A DNA stretch of 64,000 nucleotides from Haloplanus salinus (GCF_003336245.1 NZ_QPHM01000001.1:1988113-2052112), one strand, 5' to 3'. Positions 1 to 8,859 are shown, counted from the first letter of the stretch. Notes: generated by a model from the letters alone, not told the origin. Made by a program: numbers and translations.

Positions 1-127
1 GGGTGGCGAAGGTGACGCCGTCGAGGTAGTCGTCGAACGGGTAGATGCGGACGATCTCGTCGCCGTTGCGCTCCCAGCCGTCGGGGAGTCGTCGGCCGAT
101 TTCGTCGTCGTCGAGGCGTTGTGGCAT
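1..127 (-). CDS. 4a-hydroxytetrahydrobiopterin (pterin-4a-carbinolamine) dehydratase, N-terminal part, cut by window edge
   Basis: Reading leftward from an ATG at 125-127, 42 codons run without a stop into the window edge. The peptide starts MPQRLDDDEIG and contains a GW(E)...I.R.Y.F.D Y.. G..FA pattern typical of the N-terminal half of pterin-4a-carbinolamine dehydratase (PCD/DCoH, normally 90-110 residues). The family dehydrates 4a-hydroxy-tetrahydropterins; its role in haloarchaea is not settled. The catalytic histidine region lies beyond the window, so activity cannot be judged. It sits 47 bases downstream of the hemA stop on the same strand, so co-transcription with hemA is possible. Confidence 0.7.
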   Translation of the reverse strand, partial: MPQRLDDDEIGRRLPDGWERNGDEIVRIYPFDDYLDGVTFAT

Positions 128-174
128 CGAAGAAACGTCGACCGCGCGGCGAATAACTGTTGGGGCCGGCCCGG

Positions 175-1512
175 TCACTCCTCGCCGATCCGGTCGAGAA
201 CGTGTTGTGGGATGTCGTCGGCGTCGAGCGACTCCCGCGGGCGCTCGGCCGTCGGGGGCGCCGCCTCCTCGCCACCGAACTCGGGGTCGAAGAGGCTGAG
301 GGCGGTCTGGATCGTGTTCCAGTCGTCCTCGGCGGCGGCATCGCGGAGGCTCTTGGTCGGCGCGGCGAGCAACTGGCCGACGAGCGCGTCGGCCAGCGAC
401 GCCACCGTCTCCCGCTGTTCGTCGGTCAACTCGCCCTGTGACTCCAGCCGCGAAACCGCCGTCCGGAGCTCCCGCTCCTTTACCATCTCGGCGCTCTCGT
501 ACATGGCCCCGATGGCCGCGTCGGCCTGCCGGCGCTTGAACGAGTCGAGCAGGCGGTCGAACTCCTCGTCGATCATCCGTTCGACCGTCTCGGCGGCCTC
601 GCGTCGCTGTGCCCGCGTCCGGTCGGTGATCGCCTCCAGGGAGTCGATGTCGTAGGCGTCCACGCCGTCGAGTTCACGGACTGCCGGGTCCACGTCCCGC
701 GGTTGGGCGAGGTCGATGACGAGCGTCCGCCCCGCACTCGCGAGCGCCGCCCGGTCGAGGATGGGGTCCGGGCTATCCGTGGCCGTCACGAGGACGTCAG
801 CCCGCGCGGCGGCGTCCGGCGTCACGTCGAGCGGGACGGCCCGGGCCGTCGTCGTCACCTCGTCGGCGAGGTGGGCGGCGTGTGGCACCGTCCGGTTGGC
901 GACGACGATGGTCGAGACGCCGGTGTCGTCGAACGCCTGTGCGGCGATGCGGCCCATCTCGCCCGCGCCGACGACGAGCGCCGTCGCGCCGTCGAGGTCG
1001 CGCTCGCGGTCGGCGAGTTCCACCGCGGCGCTCCCCAACGACACGACGCCCTCGTTGATCTCCGTCTCCGTCCGTGCGCGCTCGCCGACGTGTATCGCCT
1101 TCGTGAGCGCGGGATCGAGGACGGGACCGACCCCACCGACGCCGCGTGCCGTCTCGAACGCCTGGCGAAGCTGACCGATGACCTGATCCTCGCCGAGGAC
1201 GAGCGATTCTAGGCCCGTGGCGACGCGCATCAGATGCCGGAGGCTGGTTTCGTGGTCCATCTCGCGGACCGAGCCGTCCCGTACGTCGGGGGCGAAATCC
1301 GTGAGTGCGGCCCGGCCGTCGGCGGCCGACTCCGTGACGACGTACGCCTCCGCACGGTTACAGGTCTGGAGGGCGAACGCCTCGTCGACGCCGTCGCGCG
1401 CCAACAGATCGTGGACGGCCGTCTCCTCGTCTACCGCGGCAGCCGACTCGATTTCGTCGACGGTCGCCCGACCGTGGGCGACCGTCACACCCTGGATTAC
1501 ACCTGTCGTCAC
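175..1512 (-). CDS. hemA: Glutamyl-tRNA reductase
   Basis: First committed enzyme of the C5 pathway to tetrapyrroles: it reduces glutamyl-tRNA(Glu) with NADPH to glutamate-1-semialdehyde. The 445-residue product has the catalytic motif LQTCNRAEAYVV with Cys51, the ESLVLGEDQVIGQLRQA substrate-binding segment near residues 102-118, an NADPH-binding Rossmann core (ALVVGAGEMG) in the middle, and a C-terminal helical dimerisation domain. Length is normal for archaeal HemA. The start is a GTG that overlaps the stop of a ten-codon leader frame; no ATG in frame lies upstream near homologous sequence. No hemL or siroheme genes are adjacent. Confidence 0.95.
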   Translation of the reverse strand: MTTGVIQGVTVAHGRATVDEIESAAAVDEETAVHDLLARDGVDEAFALQTCNRAEAYVVTESAADGRAALTDFAPDVRDGSVREMDHETSLRHLMRVATGLESLVLGEDQVIGQLRQAFETARGVGGVGPVLDPALTKAIHVGERARTETEINEGVVSLGSAAVELADRERDLDGATALVVGAGEMGRIAAQAFDDTGVSTIVVANRTVPHAAHLADEVTTTARAVPLDVTPDAAARADVLVTATDSPDPILDRAALASAGRTLVIDLAQPRDVDPAVRELDGVDAYDIDSLEAITDRTRAQRREAAETVERMIDEEFDRLLDSFKRRQADAAIGAMYESAEMVKERELRTAVSRLESQGELTDEQRETVASLADALVGQLLAAPTKSLRDAAAEDDWNTIQTALSLFDPEFGGEEAAPPTAERPRESLDADDIPQHVLDRIGEE

Positions 1513-1541
1513 CGTCGATCACTCCGAGACGCGCCCGTCAT
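1509..1541 (-). CDS. Possible ten-codon leader peptide overlapping the hemA start
   Basis: An ATG at 1539-1541 opens a frame of ten codons (MTGASRSDRR) whose TGA (1509-1511) shares two bases with the GTG start of hemA (1510-1512), giving the string GTGA. This arrangement would allow termination-reinitiation coupling. The peptide is short and could be chance; nothing else supports translation. Confidence 0.25.
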   Translation of the reverse strand: MTGASRSDRR

Positions 1542-1800
1542 CCGCCTGGATTCGCTCCAATTTTTGTCCACGTCGCACCTAAACTCTTCCAAAGCCGCCG
1601 CGGCGTCGACCCCGTCCCCGCCCCCGTCGGGTGGGGTCGCACCGTCGACGCGAGGCCGGACGGTCCGCGGCGCCCGCTGATCCCGTACATACTCTCATCT
1701 CTTGGTTCGGGGGGCTTAAACGTCCCGTCGTCTACCGCCAACCGGCAACCGCCAGCCCAGAGCACTCCGGCCGTGTCGTGGGCGTCGCCTGCCACCGCCA
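1542..1800. other. Intergenic region upstream of hemA
   Basis: About 260 bases between the hemA leader and the stop of the DUF5778-like gene hold no convincing gene. On the minus strand there are TATA-like stretches (GTTTAAGCC near 1712-1720 and AGTTTAGG near 1580-1587), either of which could serve hemA. No conserved peptide is seen in any frame. Confidence 0.4.
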
Positions 1801-2232
1801 CTACTCCTCGACTTCCACCCGGTCGTCCTCGTCGAGGACGACGCTCGTCACTTCGTACCCCCGGTCACGGATCGCCGCGACCAGCGCATCCTGATCCAAG
1901 TCGGCTTCGTAGTAGAACACGATGTCGAACGTCCCGTTCCGGAGGAGCTGTTGACACTCCCAGACGAAGGCGTCGTCGTCGACCGTGAGGCCCTGGAACT
2001 GGTTCGAAGAGAAGCTCGGATCGTCGTTGCCGGCGTAGATGTACGCCTCGCCCTCGCCGGCGTGGGCGGCGATCACCTCGTTCAACTCGACCGTCAGTTC
2101 GTGCATCTCCAGGTCCTCCTGCCCCGAGAGGTCGGTATGGACGATGGCGCCCGCGAGGTCGATGTCGCCGGGTTCGAGGAGCGCCTTCGTCCGTTGGTAG
2201 AGGTCGGCGTCGAGTACGTCGGAGTCGCTCAT
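1801..2232 (-). CDS. DUF5778-like haloarchaeal protein
   Basis: A 143-residue acidic soluble protein starting MSDSDVLDADLYQ. It has no signal peptide or membrane segment. The block AYIYAGNDDPSFSSNQ followed by FVWECQQLLRNGTFDIVFYY is, from memory, the core of the haloarchaeal DUF5778 family, for which no function is established. An upstream in-frame extension to about 2313 exists, but it is arginine-rich and unlike the family, so the ATG at 2230-2232 is preferred. It is divergent from the small gene at 2322, with 89 bases between that probably hold both promoters. Confidence 0.75.
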   Translation of the reverse strand: MSDSDVLDADLYQRTKALLEPGDIDLAGAIVHTDLSGQEDLEMHELTVELNEVIAAHAGEGEAYIYAGNDDPSFSSNQFQGLTVDDDAFVWECQQLLRNGTFDIVFYYEADLDQDALVAAIRDRGYEVTSVVLDEDDRVEVEE

Positions 2233-2321
2233 ATCCCATCGTCGGTGGAGCGTCGGTTTACGAATGACGGTTTCGGCCGTCTCACCGAAACCGTTGAGCC
2301 GTCCGGGCGCCAACGTGTGAG

Positions 2322-2747
2322 ATGAGAGATATGTACCCCGAGACGAACATCAGCGAGGAGATGGCCGACAGCATCGTGAGCGCCGCCCGAACCGGCCTCG
2401 GGGACACGCTCCGGAGCGTGGTCCACTTTTCACCGTCGGCGTTCGGCGTGCTCTACACCCGCCAGGATCTCTACGACACCGCCGAGCGCGCCATCGAGGC
2501 GAAGTCGCGACTGGTCGAATTCGAGCGAACCGGCTTCGCAGAGGGTCCGGTTCGGACGGCCCTCGCGGGCGCGGCTGGCGGGTCGGACATCGGCGCCTAC
2601 GAGTTCACCGTTCGCTTTCACGACGACGGGTTCGTCGTCCGGATCATCCAGGGTGACGCCGGCGTCCTCCTCACCACCGACGACATGGACGTCGCCGCCT
2701 TCGAGGACGCAGCGACCGCCATCAGGCGCCTGCTGACCGGTGCGTGA
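2322..2747 (+). CDS. Uncharacterised haloarchaeal protein (possible DUF7522-like)
   Basis: 141 residues, acidic, no signal peptide. N-terminal helix (MADSIVSAARTGLGDTLRSV) followed by VVHFSPSAFGVLYTRQDLYD and an alpha/beta C-terminal half ending AATAIRRLLTGA. This resembles a set of small haloarchaeal proteins in which a 'DTLRSV..F....F..LY.R.DL' pattern recurs; the DUF number is recalled, not verified. It runs convergently toward the Lrp gene, separated by 8 bases. No function can be assigned. Confidence 0.6.
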   Translation: MRDMYPETNISEEMADSIVSAARTGLGDTLRSVVHFSPSAFGVLYTRQDLYDTAERAIEAKSRLVEFERTGFAEGPVRTALAGAAGGSDIGAYEFTVRFHDDGFVVRIIQGDAGVLLTTDDMDVAAFEDAATAIRRLLTGA

Positions 2748-2755
2748 CCCGCCGC

Positions 2756-3169
2756 TCACCCCAGTCGTTCGTCCAGAATCAGCCGCGTCTTCGTGTTCTG
2801 GACCTCGTCCAAGTCCCGCGCTTTCGTGATGAGGTCGTTCACCGCGCTCGTATCGGCGGCGTCGACGACCATGACGATGTCCGCCTCGCCGGACACTTGC
2901 CAGACGAAGTCCACCTCGCTCCACTCGGCCATGCGGGCGGAGACGTCGGTCGTATCGACGTCGACGGCGACGGAGACTTCGATCATCGCCTTCACGTTCC
3001 CGGTGCGCGTGGCCACGGTAAACCGCTCGATGATCCCTTCGTCGACCAGTCGCTCCACGCGGTTGCGGACCGTCCCTTCGGACGTGCCGACCCGGTCCGC
3101 GATTTCGGTGTACGGCGTGCGCGAATCCCGTCGGAGGATGCCCAGGATCCGCCGGTCTAAGTCGTCCAT
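2756..3169 (-). CDS. Lrp/AsnC-family transcriptional regulator
   Basis: 137 residues, the usual size for single-domain Lrp proteins. N-terminal winged helix-turn-helix (DLDRRILGILRRDSRTPYTE followed by IADRVGTSEGTVRNRVERL), then a RAM/AsnC ligand-binding domain (residues about 65-137, with VSGEADIVMVVDA). Such proteins are octameric or dimeric feast/famine regulators that sense amino acids. The gene is divergent from carA, and a perfect palindrome lies 32 bases upstream of its ATG, so autoregulation and control of carA (glutamine-dependent carbamoyl phosphate supply) are likely. The ligand is unknown. Confidence 0.9.
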   Translation of the reverse strand: MDDLDRRILGILRRDSRTPYTEIADRVGTSEGTVRNRVERLVDEGIIERFTVATRTGNVKAMIEVSVAVDVDTTDVSARMAEWSEVDFVWQVSGEADIVMVVDAADTSAVNDLITKARDLDEVQNTKTRLILDERLG

Positions 3170-3200
3170 ACCCCGCGTACCCGTGGAAGCGACTTACCCA

Positions 3201-3215
3201 TTACGAAATTCGTAA
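3201..3215. promoter_or_regulatory. Palindromic operator, probably for the adjacent Lrp protein
   Basis: TTACGAAATTCGTAA: two perfect 7-base arms (TTACGAA / TTCGTAA) around one central base. It lies between the divergent lrp (start 3169) and carA (start 3267). On the lrp side it falls where the TATA element should be; on the carA side it lies about 20 bases before a TATA-like CTTAAT at 3235-3240. Occupancy would be expected to block lrp and modulate carA. The assignment to this Lrp protein rests on location. Confidence 0.6.
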
Positions 3216-3266
3216 CCTCACTTCGAAAGAAAGGCTTAATGACCGCGGCTGACTGTGTATCTCGTA

Positions 3267-4334
3267 ATGTCGGACGCCTACCTTGCCCTGGAGGACGGCC
3301 GCGTCGTCGAGGCGCGCGGTCGTGTTTCGGGTCGGACACGCGGCGAACTGGTCTTTACGACCGCATACACCGGATACGAGGAGAGCCTGACCGACCCCTC
3401 CTACGAGGAGCAGGTGCTCACCTTCTCCTACCCGCTCATCGGCAACTACGGCGTTCGGGAGGAGCGGTTCGAATCGGACCGGATTCACCCGCGCGCGGCC
3501 ATCGCCCGCGAGTTCACCGAGGACATCGTCGAATGGCTCGACGACGAGGGGGTTCCCGCCATCGACCACCTGGATACGCGCGATCTCGTCACCGCCATCC
3601 GCGAGGAGGGGGCGATGAAGTGTGGCATCGCCGTCGGCCCCGATGTCACCCCCGAGGACGCGAAAGCCGAGCTCGCGAACTGCAAGGGCATGAGCGAGCA
3701 CACGGACATCGGCGCGCAGGTGAGCGTCGACGACCCCGAGGTGCACGAGGGTGGATCGGCCGCGACGGTCGCCCTGATCGACTGCGGCGCCAAAGGCTCC
3801 ATCGTGGAGTCGCTACTGGAGCGCGACGCGACGGTCCACGTGTTGCCGTACGACGCGACGCCCGACGACGTGGCGGCCGTCGACCCCGACGTGCTCTTCA
3901 TCTCGAACGGTCCCGGCGACCCCGAGAACTTCGCAGCCGCGGAGGGGCTGGTCGACGCGTACGTCGGCGACCTGCCCGTCGCCGGCATCTGCCTCGGCCA
4001 ACAGGTCGTCGCCAACGCCCTCGGCGGCAGCACGGAGAAGATGGCCTTCGGTCACCGCGGCGTCAACCAGCCCGTCCGCGACTTGGCGTCCGGGCGCGTC
4101 GTCATGACGACGCAGAACCACGGCTACACCGTCGGCGACCCCGGCGATCAGTTGACCGTGACGCAGGTGAACGTCAACGACGGCACCGCGGAGGGCCTCG
4201 AAAACGAGGACCTCGGCGTCATCACCCGTCAGTACCACCCCGAGGCAAACCCCGGCCCGCACGACTCCCTCGACTTCTTCGACGACGTACTCGATCTGGT
4301 GTCGACCGACACCGCCGTCGCCACGTCGGACTAA
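3267..4334 (+). CDS. carA: Carbamoyl-phosphate synthase small (glutaminase) subunit
   Basis: Hydrolyses glutamine and passes ammonia to CarB for carbamoyl phosphate synthesis (pyrimidines and arginine). 355 residues: N-terminal CPSase small-subunit domain (about 1-145, with AYTGYEESLTDPSYEEQV), then a class I glutamine amidotransferase domain with the nucleophile in GICLGQQ (Cys about 242) and the His/Glu pair in QYHPEANPGP. An in-frame GTG lies four codons upstream, but ATG at 3267 fits the family start MSDAYLAL. carB is not in the window, as is common in haloarchaea. The TATA-like CTTAAT at 3235-3240 would give a very short leader. Confidence 0.96.
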   Translation: MSDAYLALEDGRVVEARGRVSGRTRGELVFTTAYTGYEESLTDPSYEEQVLTFSYPLIGNYGVREERFESDRIHPRAAIAREFTEDIVEWLDDEGVPAIDHLDTRDLVTAIREEGAMKCGIAVGPDVTPEDAKAELANCKGMSEHTDIGAQVSVDDPEVHEGGSAATVALIDCGAKGSIVESLLERDATVHVLPYDATPDDVAAVDPDVLFISNGPGDPENFAAAEGLVDAYVGDLPVAGICLGQQVVANALGGSTEKMAFGHRGVNQPVRDLASGRVVMTTQNHGYTVGDPGDQLTVTQVNVNDGTAEGLENEDLGVITRQYHPEANPGPHDSLDFFDDVLDLVSTDTAVATSD

Positions 4335-5671
4335 CGGGGCTCCCCGCCCGCTTCCCCGCCGCGCACCACCCCGACTAGCAACGCGACCACCGGCAGGACG
4401 ACCAGCGCGCCGGCGACGAACGGCGACCAGTAGACGGCCGCGTACAGCGCCGCGGCGACCGGCGGGCCGACGGTGCGGCCGAGGCTCCCCGCGCCCTGCG
4501 TGACGCCGAAGGCGGTTCCCTGTCGGTCCGCGCCGGAACTCGCGGACACCAGCGCCGCCAGCGACGGGTTCAACAGCCCGTTACCGAACGAGAGCAGCGC
4601 GAGGACGGCCAACAACGCCACCAGTTCGCGGGTGACCCACGTCGGACCGTCGAGCGCGGGGACCACCCCACCCAGGGCCGGCGCGAACGGGAGCGCCGCG
4701 AGCGCGACGAACAGGATCGACGCGCCGACGACGGCGAGGCGGCCGGAGCCGACCCGATCGGCAAGCCGCCCGACGAGCAACCCCTGATTCACCGCGCCGA
4801 GGACGCCGACGTAGGTGAGCAGGAGCGCCGCGGCCGAGGCGTCGAATCCGTACGCGCTCGCGTCGGCGACGAAGGGAATGAACATGACCTGGACGCCCGC
4901 GAAGGCGACGGAGACGAGAAAGAACGCGACAACGAGGCTGCGGAGCGCGGGATCGCCGAGCGCCGCCCGGAAGTCCGCGACGAGTGTCGACCGCGCACCC
5001 GTCGCCCGGTGGCGCGGGGGTTCCTCGAGGACGGCGAGGGCGACGCCGAGGGCGACCAGGCTCATCGCCGCCGCGCCGAACGCGGGAAGTGAAAAGGGCG
5101 TCGCCGGGAGGGGAATCGGCAGCCTCGACGCCGCCCGCACGGCCGTCTCGCTCGCCAGCGCGCCGCCGAGCGCGGGGCCGAAGATGAACCCGAGGCTGAA
5201 CGAGGCGCCGACGAGGCCGAGGGCGCCCGCCCGTTCGTCCGGTGCCGTCACGTCCGCGACGTACGCCTGTGCGGCGGCGATGTTCCCACCCATGGCCCCG
5301 GCGAGCGCGCGCGCGAGAAAGAGGACGGCGACGCCGGCGACCGCTCCCGACGCGTCGCCCACCAGATCACCGAGGCCGAATATCGTCCACGCGACGGCGC
5401 TTCCGGCGAGCGAGAGGACGAGAACCGGACGGCGTCCCCACCGGTCCGAGGCGCGGCCGAGGGTCGGCACGGCGAGAAACTGCGTCAGCGAGTACGTCGC
5501 CGCCAGCAGGCCGATGAACACGTCGCCGACGCCGAAGCTCCGGACGTAATAGGGAAGAATGGGGATGACGATGCCGAAGCCGACGAGGTCGAGAAAGACG
5601 ACGAACACGACCGTCGCGACGGCACGACGGGGGCGTTCGACCGTCGCCGTCGCGCCGGTGGGGAGGGCCAT
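4331..5671 (-). CDS. Major facilitator superfamily transporter (TetA-like drug/proton antiporter type)
   Basis: 446 residues with about 12 hydrophobic segments. Motif A is clear (GRASDRWGRRPVL, after TM2), and the first helix VVFVVFLDLVGFGIVIPILP matches the TetA/Bcr type 12-TM efflux subgroup. The six-plus-six layout is visible, with a loop near residues 215-230. Substrate cannot be inferred. It converges on carA with a 4-base overlap of stop regions; no regulator gene is adjacent. Confidence 0.85.
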   Translation of the reverse strand: MALPTGATATVERPRRAVATVVFVVFLDLVGFGIVIPILPYYVRSFGVGDVFIGLLAATYSLTQFLAVPTLGRASDRWGRRPVLVLSLAGSAVAWTIFGLGDLVGDASGAVAGVAVLFLARALAGAMGGNIAAAQAYVADVTAPDERAGALGLVGASFSLGFIFGPALGGALASETAVRAASRLPIPLPATPFSLPAFGAAAMSLVALGVALAVLEEPPRHRATGARSTLVADFRAALGDPALRSLVVAFFLVSVAFAGVQVMFIPFVADASAYGFDASAAALLLTYVGVLGAVNQGLLVGRLADRVGSGRLAVVGASILFVALAALPFAPALGGVVPALDGPTWVTRELVALLAVLALLSFGNGLLNPSLAALVSASSGADRQGTAFGVTQGAGSLGRTVGPPVAAALYAAVYWSPFVAGALVVLPVVALLVGVVRGGEAGGEPR

Positions 5672-5774
5672 ACCCTCACCGACGGGGCCAGGGGCCTAAC
5701 GCTTGTGTCGCACGATCGATACGTCGTCCCGAACCTTCGGCAGGTTTTTGACCCGACTCGCGCAACTCCGGGGC

Positions 5775-6659
5775 ATGATTACGGTCAGGGCTCCGGCCAC
5801 CAGTGCGAACCTTGGCAGCGGGTTCGACGTGTTCGGCGCGGCCCTCGACCGGCCGGCGGACGTCGTCCGCGTCGAGAAGGCCCACCGGACGACCATCGAC
5901 GTCACGGGGTACGGCGCCGAGTTCATCCCCGAAGATCCCGACCGAAACACCGTCGGCGCCGTCGCCGAGGCGCTCGACGCCCCGGCACACATCCGCATCG
6001 ACAAGGGCATCCGTCCGTCGTCGGGGCTCGGCTCCTCCGGTGCGAGCGCCGCCGCCGCGGCCCTCGCGCTCAACGAACTCTACGATCGCGGCCTCTCGCG
6101 GCGGGACCTCGTCCCCATCGCCGGCAAGGGCGAAGCCACCGTCTCCGGCGACGTCCACCTCGACAACGTCGCGCCGGCTCTCCTGGGCGGGTTCACCGTC
6201 GCCACCGACCGGGACGTGACCGTCGTCGACGCCGACATCCCGCTCGTCGCCTGCCTGCCGGAAATCGCCGTCTCGACCCGCGACGCCCGTGACGTAGTGC
6301 CCGCGGGCGCGACCATGGAGCAGTTGATCTACACCGTCGGCCGCGCGGCCACGCTGACGACCGGGATGTGCCGCGACGACCCGCGACTCGTCGGCAAGGG
6401 CATGCACGACCGTCTCGTCACGCCCGCCCGCGCCGACCTCATCGCGGGCTACGACGGGGTGCGGGAGGCGGCGCTCTCGGCGGGCGCGACGGGCGTCACC
6501 GTCAGCGGCGCCGGACCGGGCGTCCTCGCCGCTTGCTATCCGGAGGACCGGCAGGACATCGCCGCCGCGATGGTCGACGGCTTCGAGGACGCCGGCGTCG
6601 ACGCCCGAGCCTACCAGACCGAGATCGGCCGCGGCGCGACGCTGTACCCCGACGAGTAG
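5775..6659 (+). CDS. thrB: Homoserine kinase
   Basis: GHMP-family kinase phosphorylating homoserine with ATP in threonine synthesis. 294 residues from MITVRAPATSANLGSGFDVF. The ATP-binding motif PSSGLGSSGA is at residues 81-90, and the C-terminal GHMP motif GATGVTVSGAGPGVLA near residue 240. Length fits the family (about 290-310). An in-frame extension to 5703 exists but does not match family N-termini. It is followed by a small membrane-protein gene on the same strand 53 bases downstream. Confidence 0.93.
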   Translation: MITVRAPATSANLGSGFDVFGAALDRPADVVRVEKAHRTTIDVTGYGAEFIPEDPDRNTVGAVAEALDAPAHIRIDKGIRPSSGLGSSGASAAAAALALNELYDRGLSRRDLVPIAGKGEATVSGDVHLDNVAPALLGGFTVATDRDVTVVDADIPLVACLPEIAVSTRDARDVVPAGATMEQLIYTVGRAATLTTGMCRDDPRLVGKGMHDRLVTPARADLIAGYDGVREAALSAGATGVTVSGAGPGVLAACYPEDRQDIAAAMVDGFEDAGVDARAYQTEIGRGATLYPDE

Positions 6660-6712
6660 ACCGACCGCCGCTCGTCACAAGACGTATTTTCGCCGACGGC
6701 CGTCACCGACGC

Positions 6713-7099
6713 GTGGACTCGAACAGCCTGCCGATGGTCTCCGACCTCCACGTCGTCTCCAGGCCGGTCCGGCACGCCATCCTCGGCGTCCTGGGCGTCG
6801 GCGTCTTCCTGCTTGTCGTCTCGATACTGTTCGACACGCTGAGTACCCCGACGGTCTCCTTGGAGGCGACGGTCGCCGATTCGGCGCCGCCGGGTGCGGA
6901 CGCGGACGTCTACTCGCTGTCGGGGTTCTCGACGGGGAGTCCGGTCCGGACGGCCGTCGCGGAGACCCTTCGGTCGGAGACGGGGTCCGCTTCGGCCGAG
7001 ACGACGACCGAACGGTACCGCGCGGAGAACCTGCCGACGACGGAGTTCTACGTGTGCCACGACGGTCGCGTGGTTCGGGTGGCGGCCGAATCCGGTTGA
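6713..7099 (+). CDS. Small membrane-anchored protein of unknown function
   Basis: 128 residues from a GTG, or 121 from the ATG at 6734. One N-terminal hydrophobic helix (HAILGVLGVGVFLLVVSILF) is followed by an extracytoplasmic-looking acidic/Thr-Ser-rich domain with no recognised fold, ending FYVCHDGRVVRVAAESG. Probably anchored with the bulk outside. It lies between thrB and the convergent pdxS, 18 bases from the pdxS stop. No family is recognised. Confidence 0.6.
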   Translation: MDSNSLPMVSDLHVVSRPVRHAILGVLGVGVFLLVVSILFDTLSTPTVSLEATVADSAPPGADADVYSLSGFSTGSPVRTAVAETLRSETGSASAETTTERYRAENLPTTEFYVCHDGRVVRVAAESG

Positions 7100-7117
7100 C
7101 CGCCCCGACGACCCGTC

Positions 7118-8017
7118 TCAGACCCCGCGGCCCTGCAGCTTCTCCTCTTCAGCCATGTCGGCGTTCGACTGCCCTTTCATGCCCTTGCCGGTGTTCGTCG
7201 CGATCTCCGCGAGGCGGTCGGGGTCGTCCCAGTTGTTGACCGCCTCGACGATGGCGGTACCCATCGCCTCCGGGTTCTCGGCGCCGAAGATGCCGGACCC
7301 GACGAAGATTCCGTCACAGCCGTGGTGCATCATGAGCGCCGCGTCCGCGGGCGTCGCGATGCCCCCGGCGGCGAAGTTGACGACGGGGAGCCGTCCCATC
7401 TCGGCCGTCTCGTGGACCAGGTCACGCGGGGCGCCGTGTTCGCGGGCCCACCGCTCGCGCTCCTCGTAGGCCATGCCGTCGAGTTGCCGGATCGCGCCCT
7501 TGATCGCGCGCTGGTGGGTCACCGCCTGGTTCACGTCGCCGGTGCCTGCCTCTCCCTTGGTGCGGATCATCGCCGCACCCTCGTCGATGCGGCGGAGCGC
7601 TTCCTCCAAATTCCGGGCGCCACAGACGAACGGCGCGGTGAACTCCCGCTTGTCGATGTGGTAGTCGTCGTCCGCGGGCGTGAGCACCTCGCTCTCGTCG
7701 ATCATGTCGGCGCCCTTGGCCTGCAAGATCTCCGCTTCCTTCCGGTGGCCGATGCGCGCCTTCCCCATCACGGGAATCGACACTTCGTCAAGGATCTCCG
7801 TCAGCGCTGCGGGGTCGGCCATCCGGGCGACACCGCCGCGCTTGCGGATGTCGGCCGGGACGGCTTCGAGGCTCATCACCGCCACCGCGCCGCTGTCCTC
7901 CGCGATGCGAGCCTGTTCGGCGTTGACCACGTCCATGATCACGCCGCCTTTCTGCATCCGCGCGAACCCGCGTTTCACCAGCTCCGTCCCGCGTCGAAGC
8001 TCTTCGAGGTCGGTCAT
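7118..8017 (-). CDS. pdxS: Pyridoxal 5'-phosphate synthase, lyase subunit PdxS
   Basis: Builds pyridoxal phosphate from ribose 5-phosphate, glyceraldehyde 3-phosphate and ammonia supplied by the PdxT glutaminase. 299 residues with near-invariant PdxS blocks: [20 protein letters not shown], the lysine-bearing VMGKARIGH (Lys86), and [12 protein letters not shown] around the second catalytic lysine region. The protein forms a dodecamer of TIM barrels in known members. pdxT is not in the window. Confidence 0.97.
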   Translation of the reverse strand: MTDLEELRRGTELVKRGFARMQKGGVIMDVVNAEQARIAEDSGAVAVMSLEAVPADIRKRGGVARMADPAALTEILDEVSIPVMGKARIGHRKEAEILQAKGADMIDESEVLTPADDDYHIDKREFTAPFVCGARNLEEALRRIDEGAAMIRTKGEAGTGDVNQAVTHQRAIKGAIRQLDGMAYEERERWAREHGAPRDLVHETAEMGRLPVVNFAAGGIATPADAALMMHHGCDGIFVGSGIFGAENPEAMGTAIVEAVNNWDDPDRLAEIATNTGKGMKGQSNADMAEEEKLQGRGV

Positions 8018-8121
8018 ATACTTCGTTACGGTGGGATCGACTTAAGCACGGCCTTTCGGTAGATGTTGCCGCCGTTCCGTCCATCGCCACCGATTTATCC
8101 ACCCGTTCCCTTCCCCCGGCA

Positions 8122-8847
8122 ATGAGTCCCGGGTCGGAGTCGGCCGTCGGTCGCGTCGCCACGCTCGTCGACGGCACTGGCCTCCCCGCCCCCGACTCGC
8201 TCCCGCGATGGCTCGCGCCGCTCCCACGCCCCGTCGAGAACCTCGGCCTCTCGCTCGCGTGGCTCATCGTCGGGGTCAACCTCGTCGGCACCGCCTTCGG
8301 CTTCTGGTACTACCGCTTCCAGTTCGCGGCCGAACCCGCCGCCATCTGGCCGCTCGTGCCCGACAGCCCCGTGGCGACTTTCTTCATCGCCGCCTCGCTC
8401 GCGCTCTGGAAACTCGGGCGGTCCAACGAGGTGGTGAACGCCCTCGCCTTCTTCGGCTGCTGGAAGCTCGGCCTCTGGACGCCCTTCGTCCTCGTCGCGT
8501 TCGCGGACGGCTTCCTCGCCACCACGCCCCTGCCCATGTACGCCTTCCTCCTCGGCAGCCACCTGCTGATGGCCGTCGAGGCGTTCGTGATCCACCGCTA
8601 CAGCGACTTCCCCGTCGGCGCCGTCGCCGTCGCCGTCGCGTGGTACGGCCTGAACGACCTGGTTGACTACTTCGTCCCGATTCTCGGCACGCCCCACCAC
8701 ACCCTGCTGCCGGGCCAACGCATCGTCGACGGGACGATCACTCACCTCTCGCCCACACACGAACTCGCCGCCGCCTTCGCCGTCTCCCTGACGCTCACCG
8801 CCACCTTCCTGACGCTGGCGACGCGGGTGAAGAAACTGGAGGGCTAG
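8122..8847 (+). CDS. DUF1405 integral membrane protein
   Basis: 241 residues. After a 40-residue N-terminal tail there are about 6-7 hydrophobic helices with conserved-looking WYYRFQ, LALWKLGR, FADGFLATTPLPMY and YGLNDLVDYFVPILGTPHHT stretches, characteristic of DUF1405 (COG4347), a family of euryarchaeal and Firmicute membrane proteins without known function. Divergent from pdxS, with 104 bases between holding the promoters. Charged residues inside helices (DGF, ND..D) suggest transport or enzymatic use. Confidence 0.85.
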   Translation: MSPGSESAVGRVATLVDGTGLPAPDSLPRWLAPLPRPVENLGLSLAWLIVGVNLVGTAFGFWYYRFQFAAEPAAIWPLVPDSPVATFFIAASLALWKLGRSNEVVNALAFFGCWKLGLWTPFVLVAFADGFLATTPLPMYAFLLGSHLLMAVEAFVIHRYSDFPVGAVAVAVAWYGLNDLVDYFVPILGTPHHTLLPGQRIVDGTITHLSPTHELAAAFAVSLTLTATFLTLATRVKKLEG

Positions 8848-8859
8848 GCCACCCGTCGT

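Noticed and set aside
1538-1801. Small minus-strand frame between the DUF5778-like gene and hemA, considered as a siroheme-pathway gene remnant
   Set aside because: No precorrin-2 dehydrogenase or ahb-like motif appears in any frame.
4331-5671. MFS exporter considered as a tetracycline-resistance determinant
   Set aside because: TetA-like motifs are shared by the whole antiporter subgroup; specificity cannot be read.
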